This document shows positions 1 through 14,210 of a stretch of 64,000 nucleotides of DNA, piece after piece (the stretch's first letter is position 1; each line of letters opens with the position of its first letter). The notes beneath the pieces were generated by a model. It had not been told where the DNA came from and ran no database searches. It worked only from the letters and a program-made list of their open reading frames with translations. Source of the DNA: Spongilla lacustris (taxonomy: Eukaryota; Porifera; Demospongiae; Spongillida; Spongillidae); assembly GCA_949361645.1 (NCBI GenBank), contig OX442428.1, positions 2,467,847 through 2,531,846 of the forward strand. The letters run 5' to 3'. A program made the position numbers and the translations under genes.

Positions 1-773
1 AAAAAAATGTACTTGCTTCAATGATGAAGTTTGATGTCTTTCATGATCATGCATCTGTAAGATGTCTTTGGGGATGGTAATGATTTTGCACAGCCTGATT
101 TGAAAAATTCACTTGGACATGCCAATCCCAATTGCAGTACCAGAAATCACGCTGTTCCGTAGTTGGGCGTGGCCCGCCCTTCGCGTATTTCTGGCACAAC
201 TGACGTGCGTACTAAGTGCTAGCATGGCAATATCTTTGAAGAAATCAATACTTTATGAGGTCATCTAACACAGGTTGTGGCTACATGTACTGAATGAAAG
301 TACATGTACACAATGTATGTAGTGTGCGTGGTACGAGTGTACAGTGACTTAAAATGCACATTGCACGTATTGGGCAGATGAATATGAATACATACATAAC
401 TACTGCAATTTGCACACCCTCTAGAAAGGATGTACTCCTCTACATATTGCTGCAGAGGGAGGTCATACTACTTACGTGGAACATCTCCTTTCCGCTTCTG
501 GTATTGATATGGATTCTGCATTCCAGACAATTTTCCTCTAGTCATTTCAGGTTTTGAATTTACATTTTCATTACTAAAGTAAAGAATTTTGTATAGGAAC
601 TTTGACACTACGTAGTTGCACATGTGTTAAGATATATATTAGCATGTACTGACTGCGTGACTCAGTTTTTTTTAATTAAACATTTGAACCTGGCTATTGT
701 AAAGATAAAACAAAGAAAGCTGAGAGTATGTATGGGAACAGAGGACATGCTTAATAAGGGCTCTAAAAATATT
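1..773. other. Intergenic, no gene seen
   Basis: This is AT-rich sequence with several ACATGTAC motifs. The 60-70 codon frames here have no neighbours, splice context or family resemblance, and I take them as chance. Confidence 0.5.
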
Positions 774-1498
774 TATGGATACTCATTGGGGTTAACTGTA
801 TATGTGGCAAATTCGTTGGCTTAAGTCATATTGGTTGTGAAGATCGGTTCAGATTTATGCATTTTTGGGAGTGTTTTGCGGAATCTAACAGTTTGGATGA
901 ATTAGTTTGACTTATTGATATAAGGGTTAAGAATTCCTTTTTATAAGTGGAGGAAGGTCCCTGGGGTACCCAAATAATTGTTATTATTTTTTTGGCACCT
1001 TGATATCACCCTTAAAAGATTACTGAAAGGCAAAATTGAAGCAAAATTTGTCTCGTTTTTAGAATATCTCCGTATATCATAGTAAATCCTCTTGGCCTAC
1101 ATCAGGATTTTTTAGCAGTCTAGTAAATTGATATAAGTTGTTCTACTTTTATTGCACTTAGTGGCATAAGTACAAACCCAAAAATCACAAATCAAAGCTA
1201 CAGTTAGTATTATTATGATATTATCATATACAGAGAAATCCTAAAAATGGGATATAAATTTTCAACCTTTTTTAAGCCTTTCAATACTTTTTTTGAAGGG
1301 TGACGCAAAGCTGCCAAATTTTATTTTATTTTATATGGATACCCCAGCTGGGTCCTTCCACTCATAAATTTTAATCACAAAGTCAAACTAATTTGTTCAA
1401 ACTGTTAGTCCCCCAAAAATGCATAAATCTTCACAACCAATATGACATATAATAAGCCAACAATCCATAAATATAGGTAACCCCAAGGAGTATCCATA
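774..1498. mobile_element. Old palindromic (long inverted repeat) element
   Basis: The arm 774 to about 1090 is an imperfect reverse complement of about 1190 to 1498. Both begin TATGGATACTC and share GTTGTGAAGAT and TTAGTTTGACTT. The arm interior resembles the arms of the 1628-bp elements at 32462 and 40405 (GAAGATCGGT, the TTAGTT-GACTTA block, then a TAAGTGG-type block), so it is probably a decayed relative. No protein is seen, and no TA-CAGTG ends survive. Confidence 0.6.
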
Positions 1499-2190
1499 TA
1501 AAGAATTAGAGCGCTCAGCTATACTTTGTACATGAGTTGCACTACAACGATGTGTATAATTGTTTATATTTTATCTCACAACGATCTTTGTTAATAATTG
1601 ATCAAGGTTGCGTAGAAATATGAGAAACCAATTCCCATGATCACCACTTATATTAAATGATTCATAATAAAGCATACAATTCAAATATGAAAGCCTAAGT
1701 TGTGGAACACACTAGCTGTATATAACACTAACTTACTCAGAGAGAAAGTTTTTATATCTTGTACGATATAAAAATAATCGGAAACCATTGCAGGAAACCT
1801 TGAAAAATCATTGAATGCTTCATTGTATCAAAGTTTCCTTCACTTTGTAATATGCATGTACATGTAGTATAGTTCTTTCTTTTTTATAAATCTACTAATT
1901 AAAATGCATGCATTTAATATATGTGCTGAATTACGTATGTAGCATCATGAAAAGTAAAGTAACTGTAAATTGCTGTACCTACAATAACATAATTGTAATG
2001 AGTATATACACATCCGATTAGCATACTATTGAATCCATTGCATTGAACTGAAGAAGTAAAAAATGTAACTCATTTGCAACACATTTTAAAATGCTGGTTA
2101 TAATGTACAATCTATATAGTACACATCTGCAATATATTAATACTCATGTTCAAGCACAGTCACAGGTTGCAAAATGCAAAATACATATGT
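1499..2190. other. Gene A 3' flank
   Basis: AT-rich sequence downstream of the gene A stop codon. It probably holds the 3' untranslated region, but I cannot fix the polyadenylation site. Nothing else is recognised. Confidence 0.4.
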
Positions 2191-5100
2191 CTACATAGTA
2201 GTCATTTGGTCATTTTTTGGCTTCATCTTGGACAATGTAGTATCAGCAACAGCACTGGAATGTGCTTTTTGAAAATAAACTGAGATGATTTCCTTCAGCT
2301 CCCTAAAATCAAGAGCATATACCAAGTTCACAAGTGGATAGAGTGCGAATAGAATATATGCAGAATCAGACACACCAGAGAAGGTGAACTGTAGTGCAGA
2401 GTTTCTGTAACAGTCACAATGTCCAGGTATTTCGCTTTCACAACCAAAATAGTACAAAAGAGATACCTTAAAGTCATCACTTGTCCCTGAGTTTAGAACA
2501 AATGATACAAGTGCTACAACTTCCAACACCAAGTAATACAAGAAGACGATTATGATCTTCTTCTCTGCTGTTCCTAGCTTCATTGGACTTTTTGACATTA
2601 GCTGGCGTTGAATTTCATGTTGCTAGGTGGAATAAGCAGACACACAAATGTACATGTACATGTTTAAGATGCAGCATGTGAATGCAGAGACAAGCACATG
2701 AAACTACATCTTAATATGTTGTCAAAAGAATAATATATACATATACACATGTACTTGAATGTGAGCTACATGTATACTGCAAAAAGCAATTCTTGTATGC
2801 AACAGACATTTTTAAAAAGTCATAATGTTGCAATTATTTCCCCATGTTTAATGATTCCTGGAGAGGTGACTTGTATATATGAGAAAGGTAAATATACCTG
2901 AAATGCATTTTGAATGTCACCTGCTCAATCGCAGAAGTGAGAAACTACGTGCACCTGTATATATCATTCACTGCTAGTAGTTGTGAGATAAACACACAAT
3001 ATATACAAAGACCTGTGTATGCTTTGGAATCTCTGAATAATTTGAAGCTCTCTTGATCAATGTGGTCAGGACAGCTTCCTTACAGACAACTTCAGTAGAC
3101 AAGGACATACTTGTAATAAATGTGTAAACAGGAGAGTCCATTGATGTACATGTAGTAGCCCATGGGCATCCTTAGCTCACATACATTAAGACATGCACTA
3201 AGGCAATTCAATGCTTTTCTGCCTTAGTCTTTCATAAGCTACATGTATTATCATCAAGACAAAAAAGCCCTTTTCAATGCATGCTATTTGGATAACGGTG
3301 TTTTAGCTGGCCCCCAAAATACTGTGAGCACAGATTTAGCTCCCCTTAAAGGCATGGGCCCCATCACTTGACATATTTCATAATGCTGACAAGTGTTGTT
3401 GGTTTTACTCCAAGAAATGAAGGTCATGCCTCTTGCAGTGCATTATCTGTAAAAAGCATTGAGAAATATTATTATTATTATCATTGTTATTATGAAGGAA
3501 CCTACATGTAGTTTTGATTCCCCTGGTGGATTTACAAATTAATGCAATGTTGCTGCCAATCTGTTACATGTAAGTTTGAGATTAGTGCTAATCCACAGGC
3601 TTCTAATTTCGCTCTGCTTCAGTGGTAGCTTTTGTACATGTACATGTAAGTGGGGCTTAACCCTCTGTCCATGTGTACGGTACCTGCAGTTTTTTGTTGT
3701 TGACAGTTGAATTCAACATTAATTTTTTGCTGACTGCATGTACTACTTTTGACACCACTGATGAAGCTAGGAAAGAAGCACAACTAATGGGGGTATTGGG
3801 TTGTATTCACTTGTCATCCATTCACCAGAAGCTTCATTGGGTTCAACAATTTCTCCATCTACACATGTACTTTCTTTGATGCTCACCTCATACATTCCAT
3901 ATAATTGTTCAGCCTATGTACACATGTATCTCACTATCTCATACTACATGTATCTCACAGCAGTTCTTTTATAATCAATTAATAATACAACAACAGTTCT
4001 TTTATAATCAATGGGCTCTTTCATTGAATAAATAGTTTTCCATGCTGCTACAATTGTATATATTCTAGTTGCCCAGCAAATAAAGCTCATCTTTTATCCA
4101 CACCTTCTCATAAAGCTGCTTGGATTTCCATTATCCCCAATCCAGGCCAGGGGTCTTCACTAAGTTGTCTATTTCAATTCAGCTACCTTGATTTTAAAAC
4201 ACGATATTTTGTTCATGCAATGCATATGACTTGGCTAAATTATTCACATTGTATAGCACCAAACACTGTTAAAATACACCATTGCTGCACACATGCACCC
4301 AGACAAATTCACAAGGTATGAACCCATTTAATAATGCTGTGTAGCTATTATAAGTGCATGGACATGCCTTTACAACAGTTCTCAATTAATTCCAGCAGAT
4401 GTGTAATTGGTAGTAGAACCATTGTAAAGAAAAATGTAAACAACAGTAAGAACTTTAAAGATTTTTAATTCAGATTAATATGAAGCAGATATATGAGTAC
4501 ATGTACCGGTAATGTGTTGCTTAATCTACATATGGATGACCTGCAATATGTCTCTCAATCCTAAGAAATTTAAATTACGTGACCCCTATTAAATAAATCT
4601 TGACATTATTATCAGTGGCCTAAGTACATGAACACAACACCAAATATACAAATCAGCTCATGGGATATCACACGTACCTTATGAAGAGTCCAGAATACAG
4701 CCAGCAGCAGTGTCACTCCACTTGCTATCAGCACACTCACAGGCAGGACAAGTGAATAAAATGCAGCATTAGCATTGCTTGGCAGGCACAACAAAGGTGG
4801 AAAGCGAGCATTGACAAATCCACCAGTTCCAAAAATAGCTGCCACAGGAATAACAGGCACAACAATAGCCACTAATCCCGATACTAGATGAATATATTTA
4901 ACTTGGTGCCGTCTGTTCAATAGCATGTACTGATCTGGAAATCTAACGTTCCAGAAAATCATACTAACATGACAAATCCACAGAACTGCAATCTGCATGA
5001 AGCAATAGAAGAGTACAGAACCTGAAAATACAAGTGTCTGTATATAATAAAAATACATTACATGTGCTTGTGTACATGTACGTATGTGTTTAACCTTACT

Positions 5101-8100
5101 AAGATAACATGTTAACAGCAATTTAATAGTTTTCACTACACACATGTATATGTACTGTGTTAATTTATTGGATAGTTTACGTGTTGCTTTTATCTACATT
5201 GGTTTGAAACTGAAACTAATGGGATCCAAGTGATTTAGAATCCCTCGGGCTGTTAATAGCACCTTGATGATGTAAAAAATATATTAATATTGATCAAAAT
5301 TTAATTGAATCGAATTACTGCATGTATTTTCTGGTAGCACTTACATGTAATCAAAATATTCAATATTATTGTTATCTTACATTTTAATGCCCCACTATGA
5401 GAATTTAGCTAATTTTGGAATATCTTGAAGCGGAATTGTTTAGATATTACTATTATGAGGCATATTCCATTTAGGGGCATCTCAAATAGATATTAATTGG
5501 CTTGTATAATATGCAGCGAAAAGTAATGAAATGGGATTAATGGAGTTGCATGTTTTCCTGTTTTACTAAACAACAGACCATGACTCTGCCACAGACTGAA
5601 TTTGGCAGCAAGATTTTAAAATACATGTACTTGCCTCCACTGACAGTGCAAACTACATGTACATGTACATGACCAACTCAGAGCTTGAAAGCTTTGTTGG
5701 AAAATGCCAGCTATTGGTCAGTGTGCAATGGTCCCCAGACTATTCTTACAACATGTGCATTTGTATCTGTCATAACACATCATTTAAGGTTAATGCATGC
5801 TGTAATCCAGCAATTTTCATCCTCGATTGCTGATTAATTATGCATACATGTAAATGCACAGTTTCTCACCAGATATTGCACAAAATGGTGTAGAATGTTT
5901 CAAACTTGCAATCCAATCAGGTGCAGTGCAGTAGAGTGCCTTAGGGTCAATAAATCCAATAATTGCAAATATGACTGAAAAGAAAAACACATGATGTTTC
6001 AATCCAAGCTTTGTACTTTACCATATACTGTACATTACAGCTCATTATCAAACATTTGGACTGTTACGTGTTAGCTGAAATATGGGACACAATTGTGAGC
6101 TACTTTCTATATGGATAATAATATATTATCATTACAAATCAGGCTATCCATGCAGCCTGTTATAAAGCTTGCTTTGAAAACCAGCTGCTGGGTCTTTTGA
6201 TATATAATAATTATAATTACAATCTAAATCTTTCTTTTTTATAGGATATGGTGGAATATATCAAACATTATACATGTGTATTTATTAATTTTATAGACAA
6301 ACAAGATAATTCCTTAATTCAGACACTACAATAAACTGCAGAAGACATAGCCAATATGGCCCTTGCATTGGCTCACACTTGGATGAATTGGATGCTGAGT
6401 CTACTGTACAAAGCCTACACAGCCAAAGACTTGTGATGAGCCGTGCAAGTAGCGATACGTGCAGCGAGTCTGTCGAGACACTTAATGGCTTCGTCTCCCC
6501 AACACCCGTATGTCAATTATGTATAATAATCATAATTATAATATTCACAACATTTTAGAACTATGTACAACATGTACATGTATAATTGTTATTAAACAAT
6601 GACAATGGAACAATTAACACTTGGTGTCAGATTCCAACTCTTAAGAGTGCATCAACTTGCGAATTTAGGGACAAAAGGGTATTACATACATAATTGTGTA
6701 TAGTTCAATATATGCCTATAGCCACCAGGGGAGCCTGCTCAAAGTCTCATGCCACCTGTCAATTGTATGGCAGGCTTAGCCTGACTTTAATACAAGCCAA
6801 CTTACATGTATCAGCATTCCTCTCATGATCAGGATTAATCCATAGGATTTAACTATATATTCTTATAATAGCCCTTTGCAAGTGATCTTATAATTGGGAC
6901 AGTTTCTGAGAAAACTTCCTACATGTATGATGACCATTTCACTAGGGTAAAATATACATGTATTTTGGGGTCTTGCACTAGCATTGCGCCAGTACTGCAA
7001 TGTCCAATACCCACAGGGTTCAAACCTGCCATAGGAGCAATCAAATCCCTTCGAATTCGGTTTGTAGGTAGACAGGTCCCTTAGTTATTGGATTGTTATT
7101 TTGTCCGTTATGGAGATACAGTTGATGCAGGGATTTACACATTCTTTCCCAGTTAAAGGAACTGCTAACACCTTAATTGTAGGTCACAAAATTTTTGAAT
7201 AAATGGATATGTTTTTCTCTACAGATATCAAACCTTAGTTACCTAATAGTATCACAACACCCTGCTATCTACAGCTTGTATAGCTTGACGTGGATTTACA
7301 CATAATATGTACTTGTAGAGGGTGTAATATATTGACAGTCAGAATAAGGGTATGGTGCAGCAAGTTGTTTTTATGTCAATGGAAAGTATCCCTTTAATGC
7401 CAGACAAGGTTGACACTGGCCAGTAATTTAGCAACCAAGAGCTACACTGCTTACAGTTGCCTTCCTAAGATTCAGTGTTTTGAAGGTTTCATTTATTCTA
7501 ATGAGTAGCACAACAATGGTGGCATAATATTGTGAAGGATTGATCTAGCCACAGCCTGCGCATTGCTTGTGCTAGCGCCACCAAGCCGCTCCTTCCCTCC
7601 AGCTACTAGATATCCAACACCAGACAAGACCGACAAATATATATTATATAGTCATTGTAACAAAAGGTCCTCATATACATCCTTCTAGACCCAGAGGCTC
7701 CCACTATTCAGTCACATTTAACACCTCATTCATCCAATGTCAGGTTGGTACAGCTGTAGGTCATGAACCCTAACAATAATATCTGGTTTTGTCCCATGCA
7801 GATTCCCGTTTTTAAATATTATTTTTATGTATGACCATGCCAATTACTTTAGAAAAGCCCATATAGTGTAAGTGCATGAAACTAGGCCCCCTTATAAAAA
7901 AGAGTGGATGGAGGGGGTCCCTCTCTAGTTTGGTAGTGACACTGTAATCACATTTCATTGTTGCCACTGCTGCAAATGCCCAACCACAAAGTGATAGCTT
8001 TCTGATCACAAGCTGCATAGTGAACTTTTATTTAGTACCACTAATGATGCAATAATTGCTCCTCAAGCTTTGAGATCAGAATGTGGCCAGCATAAGTCAA

Positions 8101-10061
8101 AAGAATTTTAATACAAAGTACTATTTGATTGTGAGATCACCTGATTATTGGACCACTTTACCACAAAAGCAATTACACAGTTTCACAGTTTGTGTAGCAG
8201 TTGTGTCCTCTCCTTTGACAAGGTTATAAATCATGTGACATGCACTAAATCAAACTAAAATTTGGCCTTGTTAAAGCTGCGTATATGGTCAATTGCATGG
8301 TCCCAAGATTAGGTAATACAGTACTTGAATACTGGCTGTATCCAGATGTACCAATCCCTAATATATTTGAGATGTCATTCGTACCATAAGTACAGTAACA
8401 CGACAAATAGCTATGCAGATCAATACTATGTACAATGCTTTCATCAAATGCGACAAGGACTTACTAAGAAGTACAGCTGTACCAGTCTGGTAGACCACAA
8501 GTGTGGATGGAAACACAAACCTGTGAATATGAATGCAACTTTCCTTCTTTCCTATCATCAATGAAATGAACTTACATTCTTCTACGTCTCACAATAGATA
8601 TCACAAGAACTAAGATTCCACATATCAGCCCCACAACTGCAGTTATGATCAAAATGATATCATCGGCATTTTCCCCTTTATTCCTCAGAACCCAGTTTGG
8701 ACAAGAAGGTAAGCAGTAGTTGCTGATTAAAACAAAGTTTTCACTGCAGACATATGGAGGGTTTGCAACAGACCCTGAAATAAAGTATTTTAAACAAACA
8801 TTTTTTTTTAAATGACGAAATAGTAACATACCATTGCCAAATTCTGTCAGTGTTAGAGCACAATTAGTTTCATTGAGTTCCTAAACACAAAAGACATATG
8901 CAATTCAACTTCGGCACATCTGACCAATTGAATCCACTGTTGGGTAATTAATTATCTGAGTACACCCTTCATCTACCCCTTGCATGTACAAGACACATGA
9001 CATGTACATGTGCATGTACATTATAAGGCTATGATTGACTGCAAGATTTATCCCTGGAGATACATGTAGTAACTACATGCACATGTACATGGTTTTAAGC
9101 TGGGCCTAGCTCTTGTACGAGGCTATCCCCAAAGTATGCAATTTAGTCATTATGCTCTGAGTGTATGTGCGTGTGTGTATGTGTGTATGTGAGGGGGGGG
9201 GGCAGTACGAAAATTGTGACATTATTAAAGTATGACTGGAGGCTCCGGAGAGGTTTGATTAGCATGACGTAATTTATGGACAGCCACAATGCATAGGCTG
9301 GTAAAACGGTATAGTATCTACATGTAGTAGAGCTTGATGAGAGCCTGCAAACTTTGTAGTCCCCAGGCCATTTATATAAGAGGGGTAGACTAAATATCCA
9401 TATTTGTCCACATAGATGTTTGGGTTACCATTTTGGCAACCCCAGTAATGGTCTGGGAACTGCATGCAAAGTTTACTGGCTCTCATCAGGCTTCACAAAC
9501 TAATATTGCTTGGTGAGTGATATATTGGGGGAGGCTAGACTGAGTGTGTAGTAGCTTTGATAAGACACAGCAAATGGTATTATTAGTACAGCCATACCCA
9601 CTCCTTTGTGCTTCATGTGTTTAGAGTATATATAGAACTGAAGCAGCGTATCATCAAGTAAACAGGATGGACTGATTTTATTTAATTGCGGTGAGATAGC
9701 TTGTGGATTACACGAAAACCTTTTGAAGCTACATGTAGCTATATGAATAGACCTACATATACACGGCTGTAGCAAAGGGGCGGCACAACAAAGATGGAAC
9801 TAGTGGCCCCACCCAAATGTTTTATCCACTTCCATTCGTCATGTAAGCAATGTACAGGTGTCGCGCATGCATGGTATACGCAACGTATTGTACCTTCGTA
9901 GTTGTTCGGCGAAGATAGAAAACGGATGGAAGTGCGAACAAACCCCATACGAGTATTGCCAATACCACCAGGAAGGTGGCTTCCAAGGCGTGCCACCATT
10001 TACCGTCAATCCCTCTGGCTTTCTCCTTCATAGCATCTGGAGGCCTCGCTGCGTTTTCCAT
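2191..10061 (-). CDS. Gene A: Frizzled/Smoothened-like 7TM receptor without CRD, 7 exons, 450 aa
   Basis: Exons, in transcript order: 9894-10061, 8832-8880, 8576-8774, 8465-8520, 5870-5974, 4678-5021, 2191-2622. Every junction has GT/AG ends and the 1353 bases stay open from ATG to TAG. Exon 1 (56 aa) has a charged leader, then a hydrophobic stretch around FLVVLAILVWGLFALPSVFY. Exon 2 adds only 16 residues, with an NET glycosylation site. Exon 3 has CSENF and a CLPSCPNW cysteine motif followed by TM1. Exons 4-5 give TM2 and a loop with two cysteines (ALYC, PFC). Exon 6 gives TM3-TM5. Exon 7 gives TM6, TM7 and a short tail. Spacing and motifs (VLWICHV in TM3, KYIHLVS before TM4, LVLPVSVLIASGVTLL in TM5) fit the Frizzled/Smoothened membrane domain. 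No CRD and no KTxxxW motif are seen. The closest relatives here are genes E and F. It could instead be a sponge-type orphan receptor distantly related to Frizzled; it is unlikely to be a classical Wnt receptor. Confidence 0.78.
5975..8464 (-). other. Gene A intron 4 (between exons 4 and 5), 2.5 kb
   Basis: It contains AT-rich sequence, a segment at about 6121-6340 that recurs at 39161-39360, and a dispersed repeat at about 6955-7160 also found near 31.8, 48.9 and 60.6 kb. No coding exon is seen inside it. Confidence 0.6.
6955..7160 (+). repeat. Dispersed repeat family R, copy 1
   Basis: It shares blocks such as GCCAGTACTGCAAT, TTCGGTTTGTAGGTA and GTTATGGAGATACAGTTGA with copies at about 31725-31885, 48800-49130 (plus) and 60440-60860 (minus). 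It probably derives from a short non-autonomous element; the ends are not defined. Confidence 0.55.
8832..8880 (-). CDS. Gene A exon 2, 49-bp mini-exon in place of a CRD exon
   Basis: The exon is bounded by TTTAG and GTATG. It starts in phase 0 and ends in phase 1, exactly like the 427-bp CRD exon of gene C. It reads ELNETNCALTLTEFGN plus a split glycine codon. The join to exon 3 creates an NGS glycosylation sequon. Confidence 0.72.
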
Positions 10062-10082
10062 ACTGTCACCTCAGCCACCTGC

Positions 10083-11250
10083 CCTGTTATCTGGTATGTT
10101 AATTTGAATCATTGCGTGGGAGTAATTAATATAATAAGCCGTACGACTTATCAGACGACACACACCCAATAGAAGTATGTCAATAATAATAAAAATAGTC
10201 TGTACGAGTTCCGATTACATCATTTACGCTCCGTAGCTGTGATTTCAACACACATGAAACATTTACACTTGTGCTTCTATTATTTATTTATTTTTTTAAA
10301 GTAAAAAAAAAAACGTAATTACACATAGTACTACATGTATATTCAACATAATTATAATTATAAACAGACGAAAAAAGAATAAAACAAAAAACTCCATGAA
10401 TGAGACCAAAGGAGCACCGTTATCAAATCCCAGCCCTCTTCTCCATTTGATGTGTGCTTGTGGTAGTAGACTTTGTCCCATTTGAAGGAATAAGCAGTGG
10501 CCATCAACCAGCTGCAGGCCAGGTAGATGGGCTTTGCATGTCCGTTTTCAAATGCTCGCAGTTTTTCAGAATAAGTATAATTAGACAGGTTGAACTACAA
10601 TTTTGCATGCAATAGCTATCAAATTGTTATATTAAATTGTTGCTTTTTTTCAGTATCTTATTCAGGCAAAACGTGTTATAGTCAAATCTTTATCCTCAAT
10701 ATATTACTAGTGTTTTGATACAATTACTTAACTGCATAGTGGTTTCCTGAGTTGTGCTGATTCAAAAGTGTTGTGTCCTTTTGTGGATACCTCAGGTATT
10801 AAGGTGTCAGTGGAGTATATCTACTGAATTACATTGCATTCATAACATTAGCCATGCAAGTGCATTCAGTGACTCTCATGGGATTGACAATTCCACATTT
10901 GTGATATTGGCTGGACACTGGATTATATTTCGTTGCATGACAGGTCCAATGTTATGCAGTTGATTAAGAGCTTGTCTTGTGATATAATAGATCAGTTTAC
11001 ACAGATACGTGATCAATGTACACAGGTATTTGTTCTGCATACACAGATGCATGTACATGTAAAATAAAATTTGTACAAATCAATTTTTAGCTTGTGTAAT
11101 TCAGCATTAAATTTCAGTTGGTTTTGCAACAAGCAAGTCTGTCCTTTTGGAATGTATGTGTTAGAAAGCATGCTGTAAGATAGCTCTAATTGTGGCACAT
11201 GTACATTCAAGTAATAGTGTTGCATGCATGCGTGTACTTGTACACTGACA
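10083..11250. repeat. Segment duplicated at 39.37-43.2 kb
   Basis: The sequence just upstream of gene A (for example TGTACGAGTTCCGATTACAT near 10200 and GTTTTGATACAATTACTTAA near 10715) recurs in the same order and orientation at about 39371-40020 and 42645-43210. It therefore belongs to a duplicated receptor locus. The part nearest 10083 may include the gene A promoter, but no core promoter motif can be assigned. Confidence 0.7.
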
Positions 11251-13287
11251 AAAGGTGTGAGTGCGTGTATATGTGTGTTTTAATGTGTGTTTTAATGTGC
11301 CCTTGGCCTCCCCCCCCCCCCCCCCCCCCTCCCCAGGCTATGGCGCCCCCTTCCCCCCACCCCCAATCCCTAAAACTATTGTCAATTACTACAATCCAAA
11401 AAGACAACAACATGCGGAGCATAATTTAGCTTCTAGCGCTCGCTCGCATGCAACAATCCAGAGTCAAACGGTTACGCGCGTATACGAAGTATCGTAAGCC
11501 ACGCCCCTTTTCGGCGCCCCTCGTGTGTTTGGCCCCTCCCCTCGGTAGATGCTGGGGCTGCCTCTGAATTTTTAAGCATACAATATAATTACTACAAAGC
11601 TAAGCGCAGAAAACTCCACAGTTAACAGAATTTCATCGTAAAGGTAAAGAAATAATACTGCACTGTAGTGGTTGCAAATCAATAGCATACAATTGAATAT
11701 TTTGCTTTTTTTTTACTGTTGAATCAACATAATTCCATTCTGCAACTGAGATGTGGGTCTTCAATCGATATCTTGTTTCCTCACAGAGGTACAACCTTAT
11801 GTAGAATTATGCATGCATTGTGCAAGTAGACGACAGCACAATCTCACCAACCAATTCAGGGCATTTTCATCACTGTAATGTAATGAGTCTATGCAATGAA
11901 GGACGTGTGTGCACAATCTGCATGCGTTGAGGAATAGTAAATTAACCATAAATCAGATTGTGGAATGAAATAATACATTTATGTGGTAAATGCATAAATG
12001 ATAGCTAACCAATACTGGCAATAGACTCCAATGCTGAGATTTGTGGATAAGAAAAAAACAGTGCGTCACACTGAAAAATGTTTTTGCCCTCCATAAAATG
12101 AGTAACTATTAACACATGATAATAGGTATACCTTATATGAAGGGCATGATATCCTCTGGACTTGAATACAGACAAAAATGAGGGATCAAAACGAATGATC
12201 AGTATACATGTATGATGTGTTTCTAACTCTCCAAATGGTTTACTTTTAATCCACTTGACTGCAGAAGATTCTTGTATGCTGAAATGATCTTGTAGAAAAA
12301 GTACAATATAATATTATGTGTCCAGCATAGAATTATACAATTCACCTTAGAATCAGTCCAAACATTGGCCATTTTGTTATTTCTCTATACCACACTTTTG
12401 AAGCTGAAAGGCTGAGTGTTGGGCTGGCAATTTTTGATATATAATTATTGCATTCCATGGAATGACAAAAACTTACCTTGGCTTCAATTTGTTGAATCAA
12501 AACTTGTATGGTTATTAAAATTTATGCATCCAAAAAACACTCACAAAACACATCGCAAGCAAGCAATTAATAGTCACTTAAGTATATTCTTGATGATTTT
12601 AACTCACTGTTGTCTTTACTGATGTGTATACAGACATTCTTCTGTGAAAATATGCCAGCATTGACCATTCGTTCTTACTTCTCACTATACATGTACATTG
12701 TATCTATTGTGAATGAGCATAACTAAATGTCATGCAAAAAAATGACAAAGACAAATTACAATATCCAGAGTTGGAATATTGCCATGATGAATTTATGATT
12801 TAGAAAGTGTATTAAATGAACTGTTGCATATGCATATGTCAATCATACCACAAAGGCACTAGGCATATACACTGGGCTCCTTTTGGAACATGTATGAGTA
12901 ATTTGAAAGGATCTGTGGGAAGATACATGCAAGGAGGTTATGATCAAACCAATGCCATTTATCCTTGGCAGTTTGACTGACTGCATTTTGCAGTTTAATA
13001 TTGCCAGATCATGATGCCAGCTGTCAGAATGAAGAATCAACACTTATACAATAATATCCCCATTTCATTGTCACACATATATTCAAACACACACAATTCA
13101 AGTACACCTATACATTTATAAACTCCCCTCGATCAACCAGTGCAACAAAAACAGTAATTATTTTCACATTTCAAATGGCAGTTTGGAAGCAAGATATGTA
13201 ACAGCTAAATAGTTAAGAATGGAGATGGTCCATGACAGGAGGCTCTATTGGACGATGAGATTACATACTTATAGCACACGCAATTGT
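11251..13287. other. Intergenic with a poly-C tract
   Basis: A run of 20 C lies at 11310-11329 inside a short C-rich patch (11290-11570) that looks like the remains of a non-autonomous transposon. The rest is AT-rich and holds no recognisable gene. Confidence 0.4.
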
Positions 13288-13870
13288 GGTCACACCCCCA
13301 GTGTTCAAAATCCACCATGACGTGGGGTCCCCGGTTGGCACAGACTAGAGACACATCTACTCTGTGGATACAAGGAACAACTCACACTTTGTCTCAATGC
13401 ACTTTGTAACACAAGGATGGCATACGTCAGATAAAGTAAGTACTTATTAGTTGTGGTCACACCCGCAGTGTTCCAAATCCACCCATGACGTTGGGTCCCT
13501 GGTTGGCACAGAGACACGTCATTCTACTCCGTGGGTAAAGGAACAGCTCACACTTTGCCACAATGTGCTTTGTAACTCACAAGAATGGCATAGGTCAGGT
13601 AATGAGTACTTATTTGTTGCAGTCACACCCCCAGTGTTCAAAATGTTAATCCACCCATGACGTACGTTGGGCCCCCGGTTGGCACAGAGACACTCTTACT
13701 CCGTGGGTACAAGGAACAGCTCACAATTTGCCTCAACGTGCTATGTAACTCACAGCAAAGACATAGGTCAGCTTGTAAGTACTTATTAGTCGTGGTCACA
13801 CCCCCAGTGTTCAAAATACACCCATGAGGCCATGACGTTGGGTCCCCGGTTGGCACAGAGACACATAGCT
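13288..13870. repeat. Tandem repeat, about 3.5 units of 163-176 bp
   Basis: Units beginning with a GTGGTCACACCCCCAGTG-type block start near 13288, 13451, 13618 and 13794. Each contains GGTTGGCACAGA, ACAAGGAACAGCTCACA and a GTACTTATTAGT-type end. The short frames here lie inside the repeat and are not genes. Confidence 0.85.
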
Positions 13871-14210
13871 CACACTATAGATGGTACGAGGCTTCCATAA
13901 ATGGCCCTCACATGACACAAAAGTATTCTTTAAGCCGGCATAGGGTAGACACAGCGATATACATGTAGCTTAGTTAAGACTAAGAGACAAAATCAAATCT
14001 GCGCACAAGTTACTGCGTGCTGCTTGAGATGCTGGTATAGGCTATTAGCTCTGAGAGAGCTGGAAGGTATAATCAATCCTTAGATTTCTTTTTGCGTGTC
14101 TACTGAATCCGCGCGTGCATACCGGTACACGTGAGTTTGATGTACACGTGCGTCTCCGATTCCTTAACTCACAGAATGGCATCGCATATCAATCCGTATT
14201 GTATGTCATT

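Noticed and set aside
8881..8960. A 9-base match (AATTGGTCA) between gene A intron 1 and the gene C CRD exon as a CRD relic
   Set aside because: Too short to separate from chance, and gene E shows nothing comparable.
9274..9775. Minus-strand frames in gene A intron 1 as a missing CRD
   Set aside because: They lack the cysteine spacing of a CRD and the exon 1 to exon 2 join is already in frame without them.
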